A DNA stretch of 64,000 nucleotides. Source: Siphonodentalium dalli (taxonomy: Eukaryota; Mollusca; Scaphopoda; Gadilida; Siphonodentaliidae). The first letter of the stretch is position 1. Each line of letters opens with the position of its first letter. Shown here piece by piece: positions 56,527 through 64,000 of this stretch. Below the pieces are notes generated by a model. The model made no database searches. It saw only the letters and a program-made list of their open reading frames with translations, and had not been told where the DNA came from. The stretch is taken from positions 49,547,797 through 49,611,796 of the forward strand of contig CP136061.1 of NCBI GenBank assembly GCA_032622095.1, written 5' to 3'. A program made the position numbers and the translations under genes.

Positions 56527-57651
56527 TTATGACTTGTTGATTATTGTTGATTCATTATTTATAGATTTCAGATCACCCTCCTTAATCCATGAGTCATATT
56601 TAGGACTCAACCATCCCTTCCAACTAACTAGATATTCAGTTTTTCCTTTTCTTTTGCGAGACTTGATAACCTTTTCCACAAGATAATTGTCTGATTCGTA
56701 CGATTTGCTCAACTGATTTTGATAGAAAGCACCTTTTATAATTTCACCAGAATAATCTTTTAATTTATATTGCGGAATACCTTGTCTCATATAACGTTCT
56801 GTTATTACAAATAATTCACGTGTCCAACGCTCGTCATATTCCCTTTGAAACTGTCTGCGTAGAAAGGAAATCCTGACCAGATCACCTACTTTAAATATAT
56901 ATTTTATTCCGGTTTTCGCTTTAGCGGAATGATAAATTAATTTCCAAAGTGCCACAGAGTCTTCAGGCTTCACGCTCGCTGGTCTCCTTTTAATGGTTCG
57001 GTGGTATGTTTCGTTGTAGCTATTGGTAACAGCGGGGAGTACATCTATCCACTTATGAGTTTGGTTATGCGTCATGTACCGACTAAGTCGCATTTTTATT
57101 GATTTTACCGATCGTTCTGCATAACTAGCTTTACCTACGTTATTGGTAGTGAAATAATTAACGTGATTGGACTCGAGGTATCGCTTGAATTGAGAATTAA
57201 CATATTCCGTCCCGAGATCCGAGCGTATGTTCTGAGCGATTCTCCCACCCGAAAATATCTTTTTGAAGGCCTCTACCATTTCCTTACCAGTCTTCGTTCG
57301 CAGTGGAACTGTCCATACATACTTAGACATAATATCTACCGCTAAAACGAAATATAAATAGCCATTATTTTCTCGCGCGTATTTGTCCATATATGCTGTA
57401 TCTATGTCCCATTGAAAATCCACGTATGGAGATAAAATCTTTCTCCTTCTAAACTTCATTTTCTCTTCTTTGTGTACTGAATAACTTTCTTGCTGAGATA
57501 ACCATTCACGTATTTTGTTTCTATTCAACACGAAACGACCTTCTCTGCGAACGATTCTATATAGCTTGTCCACACCTGCGTATGCCGCCGCGTGTGCAGG
57601 GTCATAATATATACTCTTTAAGTATTCTTCATACTTCATAGTTTTAACCAT
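56527..57651 (-). CDS. INT: Retroviral-type integrase with chromodomain
   Basis: 374 residues. The DDE core has Asp84 (FQWDIDTAYMD), Asp145 (IRSDLGTEYVN) and Glu179 (KASYAERSVKSIK). An N-terminal helical region (HAAAYAGVDKLYRIVRREG) precedes. Downstream, FKVGDLVRISFLRRQF is the SH3-like tail. A chromodomain lies at about 320-366 (YLVEKVIKSRKRKGKTEYLV then SWKGWLSPKYDSWIKEGDL), which may direct insertion to methylated-histone chromatin. All catalytic residues are present. The start overlaps the end of the small gene upstream by 16 bp. With this gene and the 6-bp duplication the element was inserted by cut-and-paste of a linear DNA (family knowledge). Confidence 0.92.
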   Translation of the reverse strand: MVKTMKYEEYLKSIYYDPAHAAAYAGVDKLYRIVRREGRFVLNRNKIREWLSQQESYSVHKEEKMKFRRRKILSPYVDFQWDIDTAYMDKYARENNGYLYFVLAVDIMSKYVWTVPLRTKTGKEMVEAFKKIFSGGRIAQNIRSDLGTEYVNSQFKRYLESNHVNYFTTNNVGKASYAERSVKSIKMRLSRYMTHNQTHKWIDVLPAVTNSYNETYHRTIKRRPASVKPEDSVALWKLIYHSAKAKTGIKYIFKVGDLVRISFLRRQFQREYDERWTRELFVITERYMRQGIPQYKLKDYSGEIIKGAFYQNQLSKSYESDNYLVEKVIKSRKRKGKTEYLVSWKGWLSPKYDSWIKEGDLKSINNESTIINKS

Positions 57652-57893
57652 TTAAGTTTCTTCGGCATAGGACTGTCTCTCTTGCGTTTCACAGGAATTC
57701 CAGGGGGTGGTGGTAACTTGAAACCTTCACCAATTTGAGTCTCTGTATTGTCGGTTTGAGTAGCTTTATTTCTCTCTCGTGGTTTCTGCTCACAAATTAC
57801 TCGCTCAGTGTTATATTCTTTTGGTTTGGCTGATGATTTTAACAGAAACTGATATCTTTCATTAGATAACAGATGCATTTTCTTCACCTCCAT
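57636..57893 (-). CDS. Small basic protein with Pro-rich segment
   Basis: 85 residues. It begins MEVKKMHLLSNERYQFLL and ends with PPPPGIPVKRKRD and KKLKWLKL. A short protein with an LLS..RY start and a basic KKxKWL end is common beside Polinton integrase/ATPase genes; function unknown. It could carry a nuclear localisation signal (KRKRD). Lies between ATPase and integrase. Confidence 0.55.
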   Translation of the reverse strand: MEVKKMHLLSNERYQFLLKSSAKPKEYNTERVICEQKPRERNKATQTDNTETQIGEGFKLPPPPGIPVKRKRDSPMPKKLKWLKL

Positions 57894-57931
57894 ACCCGCG
57901 GCTCGCTATATCTTTTATGGGATATATTATC

Positions 57932-58591
57932 TTATACGCTCTGATATATAACAGTATCTTCATCGGGAAATATTTTCGTTCTCACACGATAATCATCTAT
58001 ACCGACTGGTGAACAATCTAAAATCAAATATCCAAATTTCTCTGATGTTGCATCTCTATATGCCTCGATAATAAATTTACCTTTTCCTAAAAATGCTTGG
58101 CGCGCCAAACATTGTAATTGAGTTACATCACGTGGATTTTTCATAAATACATTTATATGGGTGTTCAAATTTATAGTTCTTCCATGGCGACCCTTGTTGA
58201 ATTGGTTTTGATTCAAATAAATAATCGACAGGTTGCGATGATGCATTCCTTTAGTGAACAGACACTCCATTTCTTTTGATGACGTCACAGCTTCCATTAC
58301 ATCATCTAGTATAACTACGTTACATATAACGGGATCTGAGATATCTCCTAATTCCTTTTCAGTAGGAATACCATCATGAAATCTAACAAATGGTAGTTTT
58401 CTCGCCATTTCATCGTATATAGGTTGGTATATTCCATAGCAATACAAAATATGTTCCGGTGGCTTAATAAACATTTTATCTTTATTTTGTAATAAGCGAT
58501 ATAGCCAAGTTGTCTTTCCTGAACAGGTCGCCCCAGTAATAGAAATAGACGTGTTGCTCTCGAAAGGATACATATTGTAATAACTTCTCAC
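57932..58591 (-). CDS. ATP: FtsK/HerA-type genome-packaging ATPase
   Basis: 219 residues. Walker A is GATCSGKTTW (residues 20-29) and Walker B is VVILDDVM (92-99), with a sensor-like NQNQF then NLNTHINVFMKNPRD (about 148-175) as in Polinton/adintovirus and A32-like packaging ATPases. It would drive DNA into the capsid. Usual length for the family. The Met at 58591 gives the expected short lead (MRSYYNMYPFES) before Walker A; the extra frame upstream at 58482-58670 is a shadow. Confidence 0.9.
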   Translation of the reverse strand: MRSYYNMYPFESNTSISITGATCSGKTTWLYRLLQNKDKMFIKPPEHILYCYGIYQPIYDEMARKLPFVRFHDGIPTEKELGDISDPVICNVVILDDVMEAVTSSKEMECLFTKGMHHRNLSIIYLNQNQFNKGRHGRTINLNTHINVFMKNPRDVTQLQCLARQAFLGKGKFIIEAYRDATSEKFGYLILDCSPVGIDDYRVRTKIFPDEDTVIYQSV

Positions 58592-58786
58592 ATATCGCGA
58601 CTATACTATATATACAGGGGGGGATAAAGTCTACCTCTGCGGCGGAAACCACGTGATATGTAGCGCCCATAGGTTAGATTCGGTCGAGCTGGGAGTCCTA
58701 ACCTGAGGCATTATGGAGTATAACTAATATTAATTGGATATTTAGGGGTTCAAAAGAACCCCAGTGTTTTGGAATTTCGCTGAATA

Positions 58787-58993
58787 TTAATCATCAACTT
58801 CCGCTTCATATCCACTATCATAGTATAGGGATTCAATCACTTGAATATCCCAATCTATTTCCAATTCTATTTCACTTTCTGAATCGGATGATGAAGCGGA
58901 AGATAACTCATAATATTCGGCATCCATCCCCCCCGTCGAATTCAAGCCAGAAATCTGAATTGGATTCATCTTCTGACAAGCAATCTGACTCAC
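58787..58993 (-). CDS. Small acidic protein, hypothetical
   Basis: 68 residues with an acidic, serine-rich middle (SSASSSDSESEIELEID) and acidic C-terminus. No domain recognised. It lies at the 5' edge of the minus-strand core array. Could be a real small gene or chance; its in-frame composition (no stops across 200 bp of AT-rich DNA) mildly supports it. Confidence 0.35.
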   Translation of the reverse strand: MSQIACQKMNPIQISGLNSTGGMDAEYYELSSASSSDSESEIELEIDWDIQVIESLYYDSGYEAEVDD

Positions 58994-60053
58994 TCTCTGA
59001 GCTAAGATATAGTAATCTTACGCATTCTAACGCTGTTTTTTGAAAGTTCATAATGAGATGAATGTGCCCTAAAGATGTTTCGGAATTCTTATATATGGCA
59101 TGTCACGTGATACTTTCATTCAATTTGCATCGTGAGAATTTATATGTTCTGGTTAAACCGATCTGATAGCCATCTTGTTTGATAGACCTCCCGCCAGTTA
59201 AATCGTTGTGCACATCTCACTCGAATCATATTTTTCAATAAAGTAGTCATTTGTTATATATATAGTTGTTTGATAAATCATTGACCCGATCATACTCGAA
59301 ACATTAATGCAATGACCCTATCCACTTGTATACTCTATCAATTACAACCCGTTCAATACATTCAAATTCTGTTCTCACCCGAAACATACTATTCAATTCC
59401 CGTCATCAATGACGTGATTGTTTCCACTTTCACTCTCGGCTAATTCTATCACTAAATCGGAATCTGCCGAGAATTCCTTAAACATATACCACTGCGCATG
59501 CGTGAAATTCTGTCATTTCACCACATACCGGATCTCGACTGTGTTGTTGGGTCATCTTAATATATAATACGGGCCGCACTCACGATATTAGCGGGCGAAC
59601 TAATATGAATCGATGTGCGTGACATTAAAGGTACTCAGATTCCCCATATTCCAACAACCTTCGTTTCAACATTATGTATAACCCTACCAATCAATGCTCA
59701 GAGCGATCAGATATCAATTTTGTTTTAAGTTAGTGGCCCAGAAACACGCCGTCAAAAAATGCGTTATTAATACACTTCATTTTAGAGTTATCCATCTTCG
59801 TCTGTTTGAATAAGTGTTTCTAGCTATAAGTACGCAAACCTGAAATTGAAAATCTAATAACTCTGAGCTTTGATGGATAGGTTCCTCGACTCGAATCAAA
59901 TATTTGTTGCGATCATGAATTCGGATTGAGTACCTTTAATGGATACTCGAGAAGTATAGAATTACTAAACAACTATGTGTAAACCTGAATTTATTGTGAG
60001 ATATCCCTCTTATATATATATATATGAACAAATATAGGTGGATTATAGTCATA
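58994..60053. other. Gap between core and accessory module, with TIR relic
   Basis: About 1 kb with no supported ORF. It contains a degenerate copy of the terminal repeat (59179-59395). The rest may carry promoters for the leftward core genes; I see only generic AT-rich sequence and short direct words such as GGTACTCAGATTC / GAGTACCTTTAAT near 59630 and 59930. Confidence 0.55.
59179..59395 (-). repeat. Degenerate internal copy of the Polinton TIR
   Basis: Words in the same order and orientation as the right TIR: TTTGATAGACCTCCCGCCAG, CATCTCACTCGAATC, GATAAATCATTGACCCGATC, TTGTATACTCTATCAATTAC and AACCCGTTCAATACATTC. They match 61705-61835 with many substitutions and small gaps. It lies between the core array and the accessory genes. 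Confidence 0.75.
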
Positions 60054-60815
60054 TTAGAATAAACCATTAATTTCCTCTCGTGTTAATGAATTGTCATCGA
60101 ATTCCTTCTCGCTTAAATCCATTCCTATTTTTTCTGATTCTACTTTCGCTAGTTCATATACTCTGTCTTTATCAAAGTTCTGTATAGCTTCATCCATATA
60201 TTTCTTTTCAGGACTCAAACATACATCATGGTCTCTTTGTGATCCGCAATTGTTTAAACATCCAAAACAGTCTTTTCTCATATCTTCATCTGCTTGATTA
60301 GTAATTGTTCTGATGTATGCGTTTTTCACGATATCTCGCATATCCCATTGGGAACATAACTCTCCTGATAAATGTTTAGCTTCTTCGTATTCGACGTGTG
60401 CATTTATATCATTCATTTGCTTCTTCAACTCGTCGTATTGACGAACATTTAACTGAATTCCATAAGGCGAATATGTGAGTTCATTTTCCTTGTTGTAATA
60501 TAGCTTTCGGAAGTCAATTATCACTCCATATTCATTCCTCGTCACGTATATATAGTTCATACGTCCTAGGTGAATAGCACATTCTTGAACACTATCCAAA
60601 ATTTCTTGTGCTCTGACCGAAATATTATTGTCTATTTCTCTCAGCTTGCTCTTCAACACGTTGAATTCATCAACATCCAATGCTATCCCAGTTTTTGTCC
60701 GCGTTAAATTCTGTGTAAACTGTCTAACATGAATTTTAGATTTATTGTTGAACTCGCCAACTTCAACGAATATATCCTGTCCCAGATGAAACATCTTTCT
60801 GCAATAAGGTATCAA
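60054..60815 (-). CDS. Protein with two PC4-like segments and a Cys/His motif
   Basis: 253 residues. Residues about 9-63 (MFHLGQDIFVEVGEFN, IHVRQFTQ, RTKTGIALDVDEFNVLK) follow the beta-strand then Gly-hydrophobic then helix pattern of the transcriptional coactivator PC4/p15 ssDNA-binding fold. Residues about 86-143 (MNYIYVTRNEYGVIIDFRKL, YSPYGIQLNVRQYDELK) repeat it. Near the C-terminus CFGCLNNCGSQRDHDVC (183-199) resembles a Cys/His motif I recognise from other adintovirus or Polinton accessory proteins. It could act in late transcription or ssDNA binding during replication (inference). It is intact and lies alone between the TIR relic and the NADAR gene, about 200 bp from the latter. Confidence 0.6.
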   Translation of the reverse strand: MIPYCRKMFHLGQDIFVEVGEFNNKSKIHVRQFTQNLTRTKTGIALDVDEFNVLKSKLREIDNNISVRAQEILDSVQECAIHLGRMNYIYVTRNEYGVIIDFRKLYYNKENELTYSPYGIQLNVRQYDELKKQMNDINAHVEYEEAKHLSGELCSQWDMRDIVKNAYIRTITNQADEDMRKDCFGCLNNCGSQRDHDVCLSPEKKYMDEAIQNFDKDRVYELAKVESEKIGMDLSEKEFDDNSLTREEINGLF

Positions 60816-60865
60816 TGTGAACTGATTTTTTTAATTTTTCAATAACTTATATAGCCATCTCAAAA

Positions 60866-61036
60866 AACCGGTTTAGATTTTGTTCCACGCCCCTTACTAT
60901 TAAATTCGTCACGATACTTAATATAGTTTGCTCTTACCTCGATTTGATTATGTGGTATCTGATTTTGTTCCACGCCCCTTTACCGTCACTATACTTAATA
61001 TAATTTGCTCTTACTTTGATTTGATTATGTCGTATC
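60866..61036. repeat. 85-bp direct duplication overlapping the NADAR 3' end
   Basis: The unit GATTTTGTTCCACGCCCCTT followed by TTAATATAGTTTGCTCTTAC and TTGATTATGT-GGTATCTGATT occurs at about 60876-60964 and again at about 60960-61040, where it runs into the last codons of the NADAR gene. So the sequence just past the NADAR stop includes an extra copy of the gene end. Confidence 0.75.
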
Positions 61037-61589
61037 TGATTTCTGTTAGAACACGTCCCATCATGTTCTCACCGCGCCAATTTTTCGGATTCATAGCCGA
61101 CTCATTATCAGACGACATACCAATTCCCCATGTAAGATCAAATATACTTGATTCACCGAGCTGTTTTGGATATGATTTAATCAACGCATTCTTTAAATCT
61201 TCATTCTGTTTGAATTTCTCTATATTTCCTGTTTTTATTATATCAACAGCTACATTCATCCATATTTTTCTATTGAAATTTTTAACTATTTTCCCAATTC
61301 GTTTTTGCATGTTAGCCTCAGTTTTAGTCATAATATAAGAAGCTCTTTCTATATCACCGAAATATATAGCTTTTTGTTGTTGGTAATACTGTTCTACACA
61401 ATTATACCATATTCCACATATTTCAAATTCGCATGGATAAAAATTTGACAATTTGTTTCCTTCGCCGTAAAACAACTCCACTCCTCGATCTCCCATTGCG
61501 TTCGCACAAAGCAAATTCTTATACTCGATGTCACCCGAAACATTTTCAATGACCCGATTCATTTGTTTTGTATACTCAATTACATCCAT
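61011..61589 (-). CDS. NADAR (YbiA-like) domain protein
   Basis: 192 residues covering a whole NADAR domain from about residue 36. Signature blocks: KLSNFYPCEFEI (46-57), YNCVEQYYQQQKAIYFGD (Glu66, 62-79), KIVKNFNRKIW (100-110), KFKQNEDLKNAL (125-136), LGESSIFDLTWGIGMS (Glu146, Asp151, Trp154, 144-159) and NPKNWRGENMMGRVL (167-181). NADAR proteins are N-glycosidases; bacterial and phage members remove ADP-ribose from guanine bases, and YbiA-type members act on riboflavin intermediates. Here it may counter nucleic-acid ADP-ribosylation by the host (inference). The N-terminal 30 residues (MDVIEYTKQMNRVIENVSGD ...) are extra, and their coding sequence is duplicated in the TIRs. It is the gene nearest the right end, starting only about 50 bp inside the TIR. 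Confidence 0.88.
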   Translation of the reverse strand: MDVIEYTKQMNRVIENVSGDIEYKNLLCANAMGDRGVELFYGEGNKLSNFYPCEFEICGIWYNCVEQYYQQQKAIYFGDIERASYIMTKTEANMQKRIGKIVKNFNRKIWMNVAVDIIKTGNIEKFKQNEDLKNALIKSYPKQLGESSIFDLTWGIGMSSDNESAMNPKNWRGENMMGRVLTEIRYDIIKSK

Positions 61590-61641
61590 TTCTTATCCCA
61601 TACAAGATACTATCTAATTCAGCTATGCGTTCGCACAAAGC

Positions 61642-62048
61642 AAATTCTTATATATCTGTCATTCAATTATAGATAAACCATTCGTCAATCACCCGATTCA
61701 TTTTTTGTATACTCTATCCATTGATAAATTAGACCTCCCGCTAGATAAATCACTGACCCGATCTCACTCGAAACAGTTTCAATGACCTGATTCATTCTTT
61801 GTATACTCTATCAATTACAACCCATTCAACACACTCATTAAATTCAATGACCCGATTAATTCTTCTATCTTTCCCTTTAAATACATTTCAATAGCATCCA
61901 TTTAAATTCAATTGTTGTCCCTTTAAACCCATTGTCTACCTTTAAATTTAAATACCCCCTTAACAACACAACATAGCAACGTGTTATGTAAACATTGGTT
62001 GAACGGTTGAACCTCGCTTGGGGGTGACACAGCTCAATATATACTACT
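61642..62048 (-). repeat. Polinton right terminal inverted repeat
   Basis: 407 bp, reverse complement of 47906-48312. Just inside it, 61621-61650 repeats the NADAR codons 26-33 word GCGTTCGCACAAAGCAAATTC that also occurs at 61498-61518, bridging gene and repeat. Confidence 0.9.
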
Positions 62049-62185
62049 TGGAGATGTAACGGTGAGGTAAGTATACATAACTTGTATGTAAAACCCTTCG
62101 GGTTTTACACAAGTTATGTCCACTTACCTCACCGTTACATCTCCATAAAAACAGTCCACATGACAGTTAATCCTTATATATATAC
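62049..62185. mobile_element. Hairpin-bearing element, right part after the Polinton
   Basis: Resumes with TGGAGATGTAACGGTGAGG and contains the whole palindrome: CTTGTATGTAAAACCC-TTCG-GGGTTTTACACAAG and ACCTCACCGTTACATCTCC, then CAGTCCACATGACAG. With 47515-47905 it reconstitutes the family seen at 10150-10653. Confidence 0.8.
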
Positions 62186-62654
62186 ACATGTGTAGGCCTA
62201 TCCATTTTAAGGGTTTGAACAAAATATAAAGCTGAGTTTATATTGATGAATTCTGTGATGAATTTTGCAATTAATTTTGACAAATTTGTTTACTGTTATA
62301 ACATAATTATATGCTCAGACACGATCAGTCGACAATGCTTGCATATAAGCATAATTATGAAATGATTACCATCTTCTGTTATTTGACTGCCAATACGTAT
62401 GGTATTGTAATATAGTTGCTTGTTCATTATTGGTTGCTTTGATATTCAATTTAGGATATAGCAGGATAGAGCAATGTAACTATAAAAGTAGCTTTTGGTA
62501 TTAAAGTCTCAACTTATTCCATATGCAACATAAAGCTAGAATATAAACATGACTAATATGAACTTTGTTCTTGAAACTAATTATAAATCATACTAACCTG
62601 GATCTTGAAACTAATTATAAATCATACTAACCTGGATCAAACTGCACAGGTAAT
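62186..62654. other. Non-coding stretch with one small duplication
   Basis: CTAATTATAAATCATACTAA-CCTGGATC is duplicated in tandem at about 62577-62640. Nothing else recognised. Confidence 0.5.
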
Positions 62655-62905
62655 CTATGCAACTCTCTTCATGCGAATTTTCTCAGAGTCACATATCTTA
62701 ACTGGCCAGTCTGATCCAGGATGCTTGTTCTTATAATGGGTTTCCATGTGATACGTCCAGTAAACCACATTGCACAGGGGGCACGTACATGTATATGGAC
62801 GGTTTGTACAAGGTGACCATGGCTTGGATATCTCCGCTGGCTTTAAACTAAACTTTATACTCTGATAATAAGTTAATAATACTACCAATTCTTCACTAAC
62901 ATTGG
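62655..62905 (-). CDS. Possible terminal exon with a C2H2-like finger
   Basis: The minus-strand frame ending at 62655 contains PYTCTCPLCNVVYWTYHM followed by ETHYKNKHPG, a single C2H2-type finger with the VYWTY..H pattern seen at the ends of some animal nuclear or transposon-derived proteins. A weak acceptor (TTTAAAG) near 62845 could start the exon. No upstream exons are visible. It could equally be a fragment of a mobile element protein. Confidence 0.35.
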
Positions 62906-62939
62906 TATATGTCAATCTGCACACCAACATGACATACAT

Positions 62940-64000
62940 AAATGTATTTATTTAGACTGTGAGCTGCTGTGAGTGTGACTTTCCTTGGGTCCCATCATAC
63001 CCATGTGCAGATATATATCACAGAAATAGGGGAGATGCAATTTGTTCTACCCTTATTACTGCAGTATTACTATTGGACCTTGGGTCTAAAACATCTTATA
63101 CTATTGTTATATAAAAGAATATGGAGTTATTGAGGATATCAGGACATGTATTACCTCATAATTATTATGTTTTATGGCATTATGCCCAATGTTTTTAAGT
63201 GCATGCATTCAGCATTTCCACATTTTATACTAATAGAATTATCTCCCTTTAGAGCAGTTTAGAGGTTTAATATGATCATGTACGTAAACGTAATTTGCGC
63301 CCGCTTGTTACTGTTCATGGGATTATCGGATGAATTGTTATCTTTATAGAAGGATTTTATGATAAACCCTAAGGGTGGATACACACATGCATGTAATCTC
63401 TGTAATTATCGTGTATTTGGCGTTTTACATGGATCATACAGACGATGTAATATGTGTCCACTGATAACCCAATCATTGCCTACGTCTTGAACGCACTGAG
63501 TTCTAGTTCCAATTAAGTCGGAATGTAGATAAGCCCTCATCTTGGACCGAGTCGCCAGGCCACTTAAAATAATTGTTCGTGGGATAACCCATGTGGTAGA
63601 CTTTCTATAAATAATTACCAGTCCTCTCTTATTTATAGCAGTGGTGGATCAGTATTTCCCCGACGCATGCAGGGGCTATATATGACCCCGAAAGCTACCA
63701 AGCGGGGTGGCTAACTCTGAGCTATTTAAGTAAAACATATCATATTGTACCTTCTTGCCCAGATTATTCCGACCGATACATTCAACTAAGTCCCTTAGCG
63801 ATTTGAAGCTTTCGAGACCCCCCCCCCAAACAAGCATCATGGTTGAACATCAAGCCTGTATATGCCAGACGTATGGCTTCTGGTTGTGGTGCATTAATAC
63901 AATGCCAGATATAACACAGACTTGACTAATTTCCGCATCCGTAAGAGAAGACATGTTTTGGACTGGCCTTAAATGTACTGATAGAAGACAATTTGACTTC
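62940..64000. other. Flanking non-coding stretch
   Basis: No gene or repeat recognised; a C-run of nine is near 63819-63827. Confidence 0.4.

Larger units (their letters stand above)
47906..62048. mobile_element. Polinton/Maverick DNA element, 14.1 kb
   Basis: Ends begin AGTAGTATATATTGAG and its complement. Terminal inverted repeats are 407 bp each, and the 6-bp target duplication TGGAGA is at 47900-47905 and 62049-62054. It carries the full Polinton core: protein-primed-type DNA polymerase B, chromodomain integrase, packaging ATPase, adenovirus-like protease, and major and minor capsid proteins. Polymerase is on plus; all others are on minus in a tight overlapping array. At the right end is an accessory module (PC4-like protein and NADAR protein). 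Apart from frame changes in the polymerase every ORF is open, suggesting a recent insertion. Polintons are regarded as virus-like elements able in principle to form particles. Confidence 0.95.

Overview
The window looks like nuclear DNA from an invertebrate animal, most plausibly a lophotrochozoan such as a mollusc. The reasons are AT-rich DNA with spliced exons of secreted C-type-lectin and PAN-domain genes, very dense nested transposable elements, many long hairpin repeats, and a complete Polinton/Maverick element. The species call is inference. Host coding sequence is minimal: two C-type lectin (CTLD) terminal exons (8345-8559 +, 12712-12935 -), a signal-peptide plus PAN first exon (42982-43252 -), and one weak zinc-finger exon candidate (62655-62905 -).

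Layout. 1-4600: low-copy interspersed repeats. 4600-7360: a 61-bp satellite of about 45 units with a three-unit higher-order pattern at its 3' end. 10150-11460: a 0.5-kb hairpin-bearing element and a foldback. 13698-16128: a CACTA-like non-autonomous element with a mariner-like MITE inside it. 16901-29553: a nest of GGCCCGTTCC-ended MITEs, one of which is interrupted by an 8.4-kb tyrosine-recombinase retrotransposon of Ngaro type (19509 to about 27918) with identical 265-bp direct repeats. That element carries gag, RT-RNase H and tyrosine recombinase ORFs plus an SGNH-hydrolase ORF. 30600-35500: more foldbacks. 35932-39827: a decayed minus-strand non-LTR retrotransposon with a 2A-like motif, split by a hAT-like MITE with target duplication. 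43930-46300: shorter LINE fragments. 47906-62048: the Polinton. 62055-64000: its broken target element and flank.

The Polinton is the most interesting system. It has 407-bp terminal inverted repeats, a 6-bp target duplication (TGGAGA), and sits inside a repeat whose sister copy at 10150-10653 shows the empty site. On the plus strand is a protein-primed-type DNA polymerase B, spread over three reading-frame segments, with an intron near its 5' end and at least seven N-terminal C2H2 fingers. On the minus strand is a compact, overlapping array: packaging ATPase, a small basic protein, chromodomain integrase, a small basic helical protein, a penton-like minor capsid protein, a small linker protein, a double-jelly-roll major capsid protein and an adenovirus-like protease. 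At the right end is an accessory module: a protein with two PC4-like segments plus a Cys/His motif, and a NADAR (YbiA-like, ADP-ribosyl-guanosine hydrolase family) protein. NADAR coding sequence has been copied repeatedly into the TIRs, and a degenerate internal TIR relic at about 59179-59395 separates the accessory module from the core. This suggests a composite element that captured cargo and re-formed its terminus from it.

Limits: all homology calls come from recognised motifs in translated sequence. No alignments, folding or searches were run. Stretches described as empty contain nothing I recognised.
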